Positions 45,501 through 54,644 of a stretch of DNA of 64,000 nt are shown here, piece by piece (the stretch's first letter is position 1; each line of letters begins with the position of its first letter). Under the pieces are notes generated by a model. It searched no databases, had not been told where the DNA came from, and saw only the letters and a list, made by a program, of their open reading frames with translations. Origin of the DNA: SKHV01 sp963678565 (GTDB lineage: Bacteria > Bacteroidota > Bacteroidia > Bacteroidales > Prolixibacteraceae). Where the stretch lies: the NCBI GenBank assembly GCA_963678565.1, contig OY782875.1, forward strand, positions 372,001 through 436,000, given 5' to 3'. Both the position numbers and the translations under genes were made by a program.

Positions 45501-45698
45501 GTCTGATAAGTTGAATGATGCATCAAAAACTCCATCGTTGTCATTATCAATGTAGCTTAATGCTGCATAAACAATTTCTGTTCCTGTTAGTGCAGGATCA
45601 AATACATTTGTTGTATCTGTTGTTTGTGCATTGGCCTTGCTAAGCCCAAAAGCAACTAACAACAAAAAAACTTTTAAAGAATTGTAAAGTGATCTCAT
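42528..45698 (-). CDS. Secreted multidomain protein: cadherin-like repeats, two LamG domains, T9SS sorting tail
   Basis: The 1056-residue product has a signal peptide (LLLVAFGLSKANA), an unrecognised N-terminal domain of about 165 residues (ITAWGDYATSLAFYSDRIT), and about four cadherin-like beta-sandwich repeats (LKSLTTSIGELSPEFDSYET and LKAIETSAGAIEPVF mark two). There are two concanavalin-like LamG domains (about 380-590 and 690-900), for example GAIDEVRIWSDSLTAEEIE. It ends with a type IX secretion C-terminal domain (IKVYPTQSTGNFVVE, YSLTGRLVSQ, KGMYIIRVENK). It should be exported to the cell surface or medium. No catalytic domain is recognised, so it is probably an adhesin or glycan binder, possibly tied to the neighbouring SusCD/fasciclin locus. 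Confidence 0.85.
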   Translation of the reverse strand: MRSLYNSLKVFLLLVAFGLSKANAQTTDTTNVFDPALTGTEIVYAALSYIDNDNDGVFDASFNLSDTPITAWGDYATSLAFYSDRITLRAEGTFQPVDSMDYLIVPAANALYHCWFKLDVPNMKYYVYIQGPGMAQPELIYTEGGDFRKEATFIDRWSAIHNQDAEQDYLNPAYVGLSENIGDIPEEIIAGMGDATLKSLTTSIGELSPEFDSYETDYEIAVPYGTTEIQLNTTVNGLGATATMYDYLGAVIENGLVTFEGDGIDVEIIVTTLTGQEGDYVVSIFVDEGQDDPTLKAIETSAGAIEPVFMADVTEYTLIVPKGTSSVDITGVPNYPQAAVEGDGTVTLTNGTGAATIKVTSADESADKTYNITVEEADGSNYALYLPGEDGSLSNVDISGLNLNTLPITIEMWIKPEGTQPFNAGLIFDRPANIGVQYASSWWGEPHAIRFMVNEGEGEQYSNQTTASPATPDQWHHVVVILADSTRMMYLNGEALFESSKFTAIDWSAGKLYLGWDSEGNAKAFKGAIDEVRIWSDSLTAEEIENNKLEVLTGDEENLVAYYNFDIPSSAYAVDLSSNGHNGVITGGTYGPSFIRADIDLDTLSITKGKLYPAFDARVTDYYTTLPFGTTSFEVAASTKNTSVTVSGSGTINVTESPDSTIVSVTEDASGATKNYVIHYVVDTELTLKHSYTFADGTAKDVVGGADGIVNGGTIEQGTFTSSKEGDYITLPAEEIALNEYPSFTIEAYVTNGINDGHTMLTYFGDLDGVNSTWIQLTRPSDLSQVEMKTGSVNALNGAEPLVGENHHYVFAVNSDSMTWYIDGYPIDTVDIAYGNTISQISTANAWIGKSGWAADLTFLGTIYELNIYSGTMPESEVGFRFLSTPIEDSTSDASLAMIKIDEDSINGFASYTLDYDSIFDVTPETIPVVSATASNSKAEVKVVQAQEFPGTATITVKSEDGEYTNVYTVKFSGGVDAPIIEESNIKVYPTQSTGNFVVETEGGQSNISVYSLTGRLVSQSQSLASKTNISVPSKGMYIIRVENKNEVKSFKVVRH

Positions 45699-46024
45699 AA
45701 ATTGATAATTATTAGTTTATATATTTTAATAGTTGCAAAATAAAAATCTAAATGTATAGATTACTTACCTGATGCAATGTTAAAAATCTTAGAATTATTA
45801 TTACATTTTCCATCAGCATAGGTGAAGTGGTAGCATTTTTTAGATGCTGTTTGTTTTATTGTTTAGAGATATGTTTTTAAATAGTTGGACAGAATCTCAT
45901 AATAATACCAACGATAAATTAAATATGTTGCATTCAATAATAAAAATGAAATATCGAAGGGTGTCGCTATTGTATAGATTTGTAGAGTAATTATTATTTC
46001 AGGTTTATTCAATAATTCGATTTT
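45699..46024. other. Divergent intergenic region upstream of the SusCD/fasciclin operon
   Basis: This is 326 bases of AT-rich sequence between the divergent LamG cargo gene and the GH128-like gene. Besides the -7-like element at 45975 I see no ORF or clear operator repeat. It is the likely binding region for the operon's activator. Confidence 0.5.
45975..45982 (+). promoter_or_regulatory. -7-like element for the GH128/fasciclin/SusCD operon
   Basis: TAGATTTG matches TAnnTTTG, 42 bases before the first start codon. No -33 TTTG is present at the normal distance, as expected if an activator is needed. Confidence 0.4.
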
Positions 46025-48748
46025 ATGAGTTTTATCTCCCTTTTTAGAGGCTCTGCAATAAAGCTTAGCATTTCTATCTTTTTATTTTTATTTGTTTCTG
46101 TTTGTTTCAGCTATGCCGTTGAATCAGAAACGGTAACAAGAGTGCGCGATGATTCTCGTGTTTTAAGTGTTCCGTTTGAACTTCATTTAACGGCTTCGGA
46201 TAGTGCAATAATTAATAGTACTATTTCTCTCAATCATAAAGATGCTTGGTTGTTTTTTGACAATGTGAAGCCAAGCACTGTTATTTCAAAATATGTAAGT
46301 GCTGTAGAAATTGATGGTGCTAGTTTTCAAAAAGGAGTGAATGGCCGAGTAGCTATTTATGGAAATGGTGCAGTATTGATGCCCCATGGTGTCTCATTTA
46401 AACCATTAACTGTTTATACTGAACCTAACTTTAAAGGAGATTCGATTAGTTATGGTCTCAATACTTTGTACAACAATTTGGGCGATTTTGCCAATCGTAT
46501 TCAATCTATAAAATTAAAACGAGGTTATCAGTTGGCCTTGGCAACCGGAACCGATGGAACGGGTTATAGTCGGATTTTTATTGCCGACCAAAATGATATT
46601 GAAATTGAATTATTACAACCCGAATTAAAAGCTACTGTAAATTTTATTAGGGTTTTAAAACATCAATGGGTTTCGAAGAAAGGGAAAGCCGGTTGGGATC
46701 CAAATATTTTAGATGGTACCACTTATTACGATTGGAATATTGGTGGTAATAGCTCTAATGATGTCGAATACGCAGCGATTCGTCAAAATGGAGGCTGGCC
46801 TTCGTGGGACGCTATTAACAGCAAAGAAAATATTACACATCTGTTAGGATTTAATGAACCAGATCGTCCCGATCAGTCGGATATGACCATGGCAACTATG
46901 ATCGCTCAATGGCCTTCATTTATGAAATCAGGGCTAAGAGTTGGTTCTCCGGCTTGGTCTTCTGAGTATAATTCTGTTCGTGATGGTGGAAATTTATTTG
47001 ATTTTATTGATCAATGTGATGCTCTGAATTATCGTGTCGATTTTGTTGCGTTGCACTGTTATTGGGTTAAATCGCCACAACAATGGTACAACGACTTAAA
47101 ATATGTACACGATCGCACAGGTCGCCCATTGTGGATAACCGAGTGGAATAATGGAGCCAATTGGACTACCGAAAATTGGCCTGCAGGAAACCGAGCATAC
47201 AACGATGCAAATGCCCTGAAACAACTGAATGACATTAAAGGAATTCTGGAAGTTTTAGATACAGCCAGTTTTATTGAGCGTTACTTTATTTACGATTGGG
47301 TAGAAGATTGTCGTGCAATGGTGCTCGACAATAAATTGACGCTTGCAGGAGAATATTATGCGAACAACAAATCCCAAATTGGCTACAACAGTAAAAACGA
47401 TGTTGTATTGGGGAAAATATCATACAAAAAGCCTGAGGCATCCTATCGTTATTTGACAAGATCGAAGTTAATGCGTATTGGCTGGACAAATCCAAACGAA
47501 GGTTTAGCTAAAAGTTTTCGAGTAGAAAGAAAAGTAAATAAAGGAGCTTATGAGGTCGTAGACGAATTAGAAGATATTTCTGAACTCGTATATCTGGAAG
47601 CTTTAGACAGCACAATTAGCGGAAGAGTAACCTATCGGATTGGAACAAAGACAATTTATAATAATTTCATTTATTCAAATGAAGTTTCTTTTTATCAATC
47701 AAAAGGAAGCCGTTCGCTACAAGTCGGAAATTTCCCAATAAATAGTACCGATTGGAGCTCGTGTTTGTACTCAAGTGAATTAGATTATAAGCCAGTCGTG
47801 CTTTCAGGAATCCCAACCTTTAATAATATAACCGCGCTCACACATCGAGTGAATGCTATAAATGAGACGTCATTTAAAATTGCATACAAGTTTTGGAACT
47901 ATCAAAGTTCTTCTGTAATCAAGAAGGACGATTACATTGGTGTAATGGCATTAGATAGCGGTTTATTCGACTTTGGAGGATTAAAGGCCGAAATTAAAAC
48001 GCTAAGTGGTGTTAATGATACGTGGGTTAATGTTGAGTTTAAGCAACAATTTGATGTTGTGCCAGCAGTGTTCGCAAATCAAGTTTCAAATAGTGGATCA
48101 ATTCCAACGATTGTAAGTATTCGAAATGTAACTAAATACGGATTCGAACTAAAACTATCAGTTGAAGAAGCTTTAAGCGCTTCAAATGTTTGGAGTGAAA
48201 AAGTAAATTTCATGGCTATTGAACCTGGTAAAGGAGTAATTCATGATAAAAGAATCACCGTTGGACATACAAAGGCCGATGAGGGGGTTTCATCTTCGGG
48301 CTTTAAAATCAATATTCCACAGCATTATGGCGATCCAGTTTTGTTTGCCAAAATGCAAAGTAAGAATGATAAGTTTTCTAGTGTTTTAAGATATTTTGAT
48401 ACTTCAACAACAGAATTCAATGTGTTTAAGCAGAGAGAAATGTCTGAAAGTGTTGGGAATGTAGCTGTTGATAAGATGGCTTGGATGGTTTTGGATATTT
48501 CAGAAAACCAAGCATTAGCTAAGCATCAATTAAGTTCGAACAACGAGGTGCTTCAGTTTTATCCAAATCCGACCGCTGGTCAATTGTTCTTCAATTTCAA
48601 TGAGGAGAAAGTTGTTGAGATTTATAGTTTGACAGGTAGTTTACAAAAAAGAGAAATTGTTAAAAACCAAATGAATATTAGCGACTTAAGAGCTGGAAAT
48701 TATATTTTGAGAGTTGAGAATGAGTATAAGAAGCTAATAAAGAAATAA
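46025..48748 (+). CDS. Modular GH128-like glycosidase with beta-gamma-crystallin and lectin-like domains and T9SS tail
   Basis: The 907-residue product starts with a signal peptide (LFVSVCFSYAV). Residues 128-195 look like a beta-gamma-crystallin domain (VYTEPNFKGDS, NNLGDFANRIQSIKL). The catalytic core, about 208-430, matches the Glyco_hydro_cc/GH128 type with acid/base Glu278 in LLGFNEPD and nucleophile Glu373 in PLWITEWNNG; GH128 members cleave beta-1,3-glucans. A fibronectin-III-like region (about 450-555), an H-type-lectin-like region (about 560-745) and a T9SS sorting domain (about 835-907, FYPNPTAGQLFF) follow. It is therefore a surface or secreted enzyme. It is the first gene of the operon, 35 bases before the fasciclin lipoprotein. 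Confidence 0.82.
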   Translation: MSFISLFRGSAIKLSISIFLFLFVSVCFSYAVESETVTRVRDDSRVLSVPFELHLTASDSAIINSTISLNHKDAWLFFDNVKPSTVISKYVSAVEIDGASFQKGVNGRVAIYGNGAVLMPHGVSFKPLTVYTEPNFKGDSISYGLNTLYNNLGDFANRIQSIKLKRGYQLALATGTDGTGYSRIFIADQNDIEIELLQPELKATVNFIRVLKHQWVSKKGKAGWDPNILDGTTYYDWNIGGNSSNDVEYAAIRQNGGWPSWDAINSKENITHLLGFNEPDRPDQSDMTMATMIAQWPSFMKSGLRVGSPAWSSEYNSVRDGGNLFDFIDQCDALNYRVDFVALHCYWVKSPQQWYNDLKYVHDRTGRPLWITEWNNGANWTTENWPAGNRAYNDANALKQLNDIKGILEVLDTASFIERYFIYDWVEDCRAMVLDNKLTLAGEYYANNKSQIGYNSKNDVVLGKISYKKPEASYRYLTRSKLMRIGWTNPNEGLAKSFRVERKVNKGAYEVVDELEDISELVYLEALDSTISGRVTYRIGTKTIYNNFIYSNEVSFYQSKGSRSLQVGNFPINSTDWSSCLYSSELDYKPVVLSGIPTFNNITALTHRVNAINETSFKIAYKFWNYQSSSVIKKDDYIGVMALDSGLFDFGGLKAEIKTLSGVNDTWVNVEFKQQFDVVPAVFANQVSNSGSIPTIVSIRNVTKYGFELKLSVEEALSASNVWSEKVNFMAIEPGKGVIHDKRITVGHTKADEGVSSSGFKINIPQHYGDPVLFAKMQSKNDKFSSVLRYFDTSTTEFNVFKQREMSESVGNVAVDKMAWMVLDISENQALAKHQLSSNNEVLQFYPNPTAGQLFFNFNEEKVVEIYSLTGSLQKREIVKNQMNISDLRAGNYILRVENEYKKLIKK

Positions 48749-48783
48749 ATCCTAGTTATTTAAACGCAAAATAATTTAGAACA

Positions 48784-51348
48784 GTGAGAAATCTAAATTT
48801 AATATTTAAAAGCAAATTGCTCTATCAATTATCGGTACTATGGGTATTGATGATTTTTGGAGTTGCTTGTACCGACGATTACATTTATCCTGATGAGGAA
48901 CCGGAATGGCTTGGTGCAAGTATTTACGATTACTTGAAGGATCAAGGTAACTTCGACAACTATGTTCGGTTAATTGAAGATACCGGTTACGAGCCAATCT
49001 TAGGTAGAACAGGTAGTAAAACACTTTTTGTTGCAAACGATGATGCATTTGATCGTTTTTATAATAGCAACGAATGGGGTGTTAGTAGTTACGACGAATT
49101 ATCAATGGCACAAAAGCTATTGATTTTAAAATTCGGAATGATCGACAATGCATATTTGATTGAAACACTTGCCAATTATAATAACAATGGGCTCGTGTAT
49201 GGTGCTGCATTTAGAAGAAAAACTTCTTCATCAGTGTTCGATTCCATCCCATTCTTAAAAGGGGATGACTTACCTGCAAATAAGTATTACGATCGTTTTC
49301 GGGATAAAGGAATTCATTTAATGAAAGATGCAACACCTTCACCTATTGTGCACTTTTTACAGAAACCTTTACAAAATGCAACCATTGATGATTCAGATTT
49401 TGAATTTATCACCGGCGAAAGTAGAAGCAGCGATTCGTTAGATGCACACATATTTAGTCATAAGGTAATCGAACGCGATATCGTTTGTAAAAATGGTTAT
49501 GTACATGTGTTGGAAGACGTTATGATTCCACCAAGCAACATTGCAGAAATAATTTTCAAAAGAGAAGAGTTAAGCGAGTTCTCAAGTTTACTAGAACGAT
49601 TTAGTGCTCCCTATTATGAAAATTCTTTAACTATTGATTATCGAGATTACAACAGAGAATTTTCAGATTCATTGTTTGAAAAGCGATTCTTCTCATATTA
49701 TGGAGGAGCATACATTTACCCCGATGGAACTCCAATTAATGAAGAGTTACTATTGCCTTTCAACCCAGAATGGAATAGTTTTAGTCGATCAGGACTTGAT
49801 AATAGCTTACAGAACGATATGGCCGTAATTTTAGCTCCTACAAATCAGGCGCTTCAAGATTATTTTACTTATGGTAGCGGTATTATTTTGAAAGAAAGAT
49901 ATGGAAGTTGGGAAAATATTCCCGACGATATTGTGGTGTTGTTTCTAAAACGTCACATGCGAGAATCGTTCTTGGAAACTGTTCCAAGTCGTTTTGAAAA
50001 CATGACCGATAGTGAAAATTCACCAATTAATTTGTCAACCGATGATATTATCGATTCACATGTTGGTGTTAATGGAATTGTATATGAAACCAATAAGGTA
50101 TATCCTCCCGATGATTATGTATCGGTATACGGACCCGTATTGTTTAGCGAAAACACAAAAGTTTTTAATTGGGCAATTCGTCAAAACGATTTCCGATTGT
50201 ATTTAAACTCCTTGGTGAGTCGTTACAGCTTTCTAGTTCCAACCGATCAGTATTTCGATAATTACATCGATCCAATTGCCTACGGTAAAGACATTCCGGC
50301 AGCAGTGAAATATTGGTACAACAACGAAGAGGAAACGGTTTATGCCACCATGTATGATTACGATCCGGCAACAAATACCGTTGGCGATTCAATATCGTTG
50401 ATCACTGATCAGCCATTTATCGCTAAACGTTTACTTGATCTATTGGATGCACATGTTGTGGTTGGCGACATCGAGACAGGAAAACAATTTTACATTACCA
50501 AAGGTGTAAATTTTATTAAGGTTATCGACAACAATGGAAATCTTACCATTCAGGGTGGTGCCGATATTAATAACAATGAAAAAATTGATATCTCTGCAGT
50601 TTACGAGCAAAGCAATGGTAAAACGTATTTTATCGATAAACCTATTCAAACTTCACTACAATCGGTTTATAAAGTATTAAGTGAAACTCCAGAATTTAGT
50701 GCATTCTTTGAATTACTTTCAGGATTCCCTGCTACTTCTAATTCGTCAATTTTTGTTAGAAAACGTAATTACTATGGCATTGATTATAACATTAAATTTT
50801 TCAATACATACAATTATACAGTGTATGTGCCGACCAACGAAGCAATTGAAGAAGCAATTCGAAATGGTGTAATTAAGTCGTGGGATGCAATAAATGCCAT
50901 TGAGGATGTTGAAATTCAGAATGAGGAAATGATAAAATTAGAGCGTTTCTTGCGTTACCATTTTCAGGATAATTCTGTATTTATTAATGGTTTACCTTTA
51001 AAAGGTAGATACCAAACAGCAACCATTAAAACCAACTCTGATATTACAAGTTTCTTAACATTTGAAAACAAATATTACAAGTTAGAGCTTGAAAGCGACG
51101 GAGGAGATTTAGTATTGTCAACCGATACAAAAGTTGGCGGAGATTTAGATGGAGAAGATGTAGCCAAGGTGGTAACCGATAATGGCTTGTATAATATCAT
51201 GGCTCGCGATTATGTTTTTAATGGTAATCCTCAGGCTTACCTCGAAGTTGATGGAACAGGTGTTGGTTTACCATTCGAGAATACAGAGATTACAACATCA
51301 TCGTCTGCTGTAATTCACCAAATTGATAATGTCTTGAGATTTGAATAA
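48784..51348 (+). CDS. Fasciclin (FAS1) domain lipoprotein with about four FAS1-like units
   Basis: The GTG start at 48784 is needed for a proper signal: basic N-terminus, hydrophobic LSVLWVLMIFGVAC and lipid-acceptor Cys29. The 854-residue product contains about four FAS1-like units (near 45-240, 240-455, 460-640 and 645-854). They are seen in IYDYLKDQGNFDNYVRLIE, KTLFVANDDAFDRF, NGYVHVLEDVMIPPSN, VLAPTNQA-like and VYVPTNEAIEEAI stretches. FAS1 domains mediate adhesion or carbohydrate/protein binding in other systems. Its stop is directly followed by the susC start (no gap), so translation is coupled. I propose a surface glycan-binding or complex-assembly role; this is inference. Confidence 0.85.
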   Translation: MRNLNLIFKSKLLYQLSVLWVLMIFGVACTDDYIYPDEEPEWLGASIYDYLKDQGNFDNYVRLIEDTGYEPILGRTGSKTLFVANDDAFDRFYNSNEWGVSSYDELSMAQKLLILKFGMIDNAYLIETLANYNNNGLVYGAAFRRKTSSSVFDSIPFLKGDDLPANKYYDRFRDKGIHLMKDATPSPIVHFLQKPLQNATIDDSDFEFITGESRSSDSLDAHIFSHKVIERDIVCKNGYVHVLEDVMIPPSNIAEIIFKREELSEFSSLLERFSAPYYENSLTIDYRDYNREFSDSLFEKRFFSYYGGAYIYPDGTPINEELLLPFNPEWNSFSRSGLDNSLQNDMAVILAPTNQALQDYFTYGSGIILKERYGSWENIPDDIVVLFLKRHMRESFLETVPSRFENMTDSENSPINLSTDDIIDSHVGVNGIVYETNKVYPPDDYVSVYGPVLFSENTKVFNWAIRQNDFRLYLNSLVSRYSFLVPTDQYFDNYIDPIAYGKDIPAAVKYWYNNEEETVYATMYDYDPATNTVGDSISLITDQPFIAKRLLDLLDAHVVVGDIETGKQFYITKGVNFIKVIDNNGNLTIQGGADINNNEKIDISAVYEQSNGKTYFIDKPIQTSLQSVYKVLSETPEFSAFFELLSGFPATSNSSIFVRKRNYYGIDYNIKFFNTYNYTVYVPTNEAIEEAIRNGVIKSWDAINAIEDVEIQNEEMIKLERFLRYHFQDNSVFINGLPLKGRYQTATIKTNSDITSFLTFENKYYKLELESDGGDLVLSTDTKVGGDLDGEDVAKVVTDNGLYNIMARDYVFNGNPQAYLEVDGTGVGLPFENTEITTSSSAVIHQIDNVLRFE

Positions 51349-54300
51349 ATGAACACTATGAAATTAAAATATACAATAGTTACAGGAATATTAATAAGTG
51401 CTTTACTATTTATTTCTTTCATAGTAAAAGCTCAGTCCAAGCAGGACATTGTTCTTGGAACCGTAAAATCGGAGAGTGGCGAAACCTTGATTGGGGTAAG
51501 CGTTGCTGAGGTAGATAAGAACAACCGATATATAGGTGGTGAGGTTACAGATTTTAACGGAGATTATGTACTTAAAGTTAGTAACCGTGAAAACAGAATT
51601 GTATTTAGTTATATCGGTTTTAAGTCACATTCACAAGTAATTGGTAATTCGAGCTTAATTAATGTGGTTTTAAAAGAAGACGTTACTCAAATTGAAGATG
51701 TTGTAGTTAAGGCCGAACGTGTACATTCTGATGGGACTTTTAACATCCCTACGCGAGAAATATCAACAGCTTCGCAAACAATTAGCACCAAAGAGTTTGA
51801 AGGATTGGCTGTAAGCTCAATCGACGATGCGCTTCAGGGACGAATTGCCGGATTAGATATTGTTGCCAATTCGGGTGACTTAGGAAGTGGTACAACCATG
51901 CGCATTAGAGGTACATCTTCTATCAATGGAAACAGCGAACCATTAATTGTGCTCGATGGAGTTCCTTTTGAAGTTGAAACTGATCCGAACTTCGATTTTG
52001 CAAATGCCAATCAAGAGCAGTTTGCAACCATGTTGAGTCTCAACCCCGACGATATTGAAGAAATTACGGTATTGAAGGATGCTGCAGCTTCTGCGATTTG
52101 GGGATCGAAAGGAGCAAATGGTGTGTTGGTTATCAAAACAAAAAAAGGATATATGGGGCCAACACGTGTACAATATTCGTATCGATTTTCGGCTTCACAA
52201 TTACCTCAAGGTTTAAAAATGCTGAATGGTGATGAATATTCAATGATGATCAAACAAGCCTATTTTAACCCTAAGCAAAATGAAAATGCAGCTAATGTTA
52301 GAGAGTTCTTATACGATCCAACCTTTAGTGAATTTGAAAATTACAACAATAATACCGATTGGGTCGATGCAGTAACGCAGATAGGATTTAAACACGATCA
52401 CTATTTAACCGTTTCTGGTGGGGGAGAGCGAGCTCGTTTTCGTGTGTCTGGAGGTGTTTTAAATCAGTCGGGTACAGTAATTGGTCAAAACTTGTCTAGA
52501 CTATCCACAAGAGCAAATCTTGATTATAAACTATCAGACAAAATTCGATTTATTACTCAGTTTTCATTTACTTATACTGATAACGATCAAAGTTACGATA
52601 ACTTATTAGGAATTGCATACCGAAAGATGCCTAACTTGAGTATTTACGATCAGGATGTTGAAGGAAATGATACAGATGCTTTTTACAGCATTCCCCGGAA
52701 TTCTGGATTACATGAAGATCAGCGTGATTTAATGAATCCTGTTGCATTGGCTCATCTAGCTACCAATAATGTTAAAAATTACCGGATTTTGCCAACTTTT
52801 CGTTTAAAGTACGACTTATTGAACCCTGCAACAGCGAATCTACAATACAACATGTATTTATCTTTTGATGTGAATAACAGTAAGCGTTCGATGTTCTTGC
52901 CGCGCGAGGTATCAAACAATACTTGGAATGATGAAATGGTTAACCGTGCTGAAGGTACTGACTACGAAAGTATAACAGTACTTACAGATCAGAATCTAAC
53001 TTGGCATCCAACTTTTGGTAATGAGGATCATAGTTTAATTTTATACGGATCAGTACAAGTTCGTACAGGTAATACTGCAAATCAAGGAATTACAACAAGA
53101 AACATTCCATCCAATGAATTGAAAGATCCTTCGGTTGATGGTAGTATTAAAAGTTTATATACCAGTAGGTCTCAGTATCGATCAAATGCATTACTTTTTA
53201 GAGGGCACTATACTTATAAAGATCGTTACATTTTAACTGCAACATTCCGTCGCGATGGAAATACCCGCTTTGGTGATGATCACAAGTATGGTAATTTCCC
53301 CGGCCTTTCATTGAAATGGATTCTTTCAGATGAAGATTTTATGCGATCAACCGATTACTGGTTAAGTATGTTGGCAATTCGTCCAAGTTGGGGGATCACT
53401 GGTAACCCTCCGGACGAGGAGTATTTGCACTTTAGTAGATATAGTGCTTATGGAAGATATACTGGATTACCGGCTACTCGACCAACAACTTTGCAACTTT
53501 CCGATTTAAGATGGGAAACAACAACCCAGTATAACTTTGGTGTCGATGTGGGACTGTTCGACGACAAAGTATTAGCTGATATCAATTTCTATAACAAGGT
53601 AACTGAGGATTTGCTTTTCGAGAATCTTAATATTCCTTCAACTTCGGGGTATGGTAATGTACCTTGGCAGAATGTAGGAACCATGCGCAATAATGGTTGG
53701 GAGTTTAACATATCATCCTATAAATTGTTGAAATTTGGCAAGGCAACCCTCGACTTTAATTTCAATCTTTCGAATTTTGTAAATACACTTGAGAAGTTGA
53801 GAGATGATGTGTTACATAGCTATAACGGCGATTTTAATTACGAAAATGGTTCGTATTTAACTCGAATTCAAGAAGGAAATTCATACGGTTCAATTTACGG
53901 ATTTAAGTATGAAGGAGTTTATCAATACAACGATTATATTCCAGGAGAACAAGAAGATGCTCCTATTGCAAGAGATGAAAACGGAGTTGTATTTTCCGAT
54001 GAAAATGGTGATCCACTTCCAATGTATTTTGCTTACGGGCAAAGTAATGCCTATCAGTTCAGAGGTGGAGATGCAAAATATACCGATATCAACAACGATG
54101 GATCGATTGATGAATTGGATATTGTTTACTTAGGTAATTCTAATCCGAAAGTAAATGGTGGATTTGGTTCTACTTTCCGCTATAAAAACTTTGGTGCAAC
54201 AGCCTTTTTCAACTTCCGTTATGGAAATAAGATTGTGAACGCTGCACGTATGAATGCTGAAAATATGTATGGGCTAAATAATCAAAGTAAAACAGTAAAC

Positions 54301-54633
54301 TGGCGCTGGCGTAAAGATGGTGATGTTACCAATATTCCGCGCGCACTTTATGATTCTGGTTACAACTGGTTGGGGAGTGATCGCTATATTGAAGAAGGAT
54401 CGTTTTTACGTCTCAAAAATGTAACGCTAAGTTATTCTGTTCCTAAAAAGAACTTAAAGAAATACAGCATTGAAAACCTCAACTTCTATCTTACTTTAGA
54501 TAATCTAGCCGTGTTTACAAAGTATACAGGTGTTGATCCAGAGGTGAGTTATGGTAGCATTGGTGTTAGTACAGATAATGCTCAAACACCTCGATCTAGA
54601 AATGTGAACTTTAGTGTTAGTGTAACCTTTTAA
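51349..54633 (+). CDS. SusC/RagA family TonB-linked outer-membrane transporter
   Basis: SusC-like proteins are TonB-dependent barrels that import oligosaccharides under a SusD lid. The 1094-residue product has a signal peptide (FISFIVKAQ), a CarboxypepD_reg-like domain (about 34-115, VLGTVKSESGETLIGVSV), a plug domain with the signatures ALQGRIAGLDIV and ITVLKDAAASAIWGSKGANGV, and a 22-strand barrel ending in an aromatic strand (NFSVSVTF). It lacks an extra N-terminal signalling (STN) domain. It is in the middle of the operon, 11 bases before its SusD partner. Energy would come from a TonB system such as the tonB at 3560. Confidence 0.95.
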   Translation: MNTMKLKYTIVTGILISALLFISFIVKAQSKQDIVLGTVKSESGETLIGVSVAEVDKNNRYIGGEVTDFNGDYVLKVSNRENRIVFSYIGFKSHSQVIGNSSLINVVLKEDVTQIEDVVVKAERVHSDGTFNIPTREISTASQTISTKEFEGLAVSSIDDALQGRIAGLDIVANSGDLGSGTTMRIRGTSSINGNSEPLIVLDGVPFEVETDPNFDFANANQEQFATMLSLNPDDIEEITVLKDAAASAIWGSKGANGVLVIKTKKGYMGPTRVQYSYRFSASQLPQGLKMLNGDEYSMMIKQAYFNPKQNENAANVREFLYDPTFSEFENYNNNTDWVDAVTQIGFKHDHYLTVSGGGERARFRVSGGVLNQSGTVIGQNLSRLSTRANLDYKLSDKIRFITQFSFTYTDNDQSYDNLLGIAYRKMPNLSIYDQDVEGNDTDAFYSIPRNSGLHEDQRDLMNPVALAHLATNNVKNYRILPTFRLKYDLLNPATANLQYNMYLSFDVNNSKRSMFLPREVSNNTWNDEMVNRAEGTDYESITVLTDQNLTWHPTFGNEDHSLILYGSVQVRTGNTANQGITTRNIPSNELKDPSVDGSIKSLYTSRSQYRSNALLFRGHYTYKDRYILTATFRRDGNTRFGDDHKYGNFPGLSLKWILSDEDFMRSTDYWLSMLAIRPSWGITGNPPDEEYLHFSRYSAYGRYTGLPATRPTTLQLSDLRWETTTQYNFGVDVGLFDDKVLADINFYNKVTEDLLFENLNIPSTSGYGNVPWQNVGTMRNNGWEFNISSYKLLKFGKATLDFNFNLSNFVNTLEKLRDDVLHSYNGDFNYENGSYLTRIQEGNSYGSIYGFKYEGVYQYNDYIPGEQEDAPIARDENGVVFSDENGDPLPMYFAYGQSNAYQFRGGDAKYTDINNDGSIDELDIVYLGNSNPKVNGGFGSTFRYKNFGATAFFNFRYGNKIVNAARMNAENMYGLNNQSKTVNWRWRKDGDVTNIPRALYDSGYNWLGSDRYIEEGSFLRLKNVTLSYSVPKKNLKKYSIENLNFYLTLDNLAVFTKYTGVDPEVSYGSIGVSTDNAQTPRSRNVNFSVSVTF

Positions 54634-54644
54634 TCAGAAGTGAA

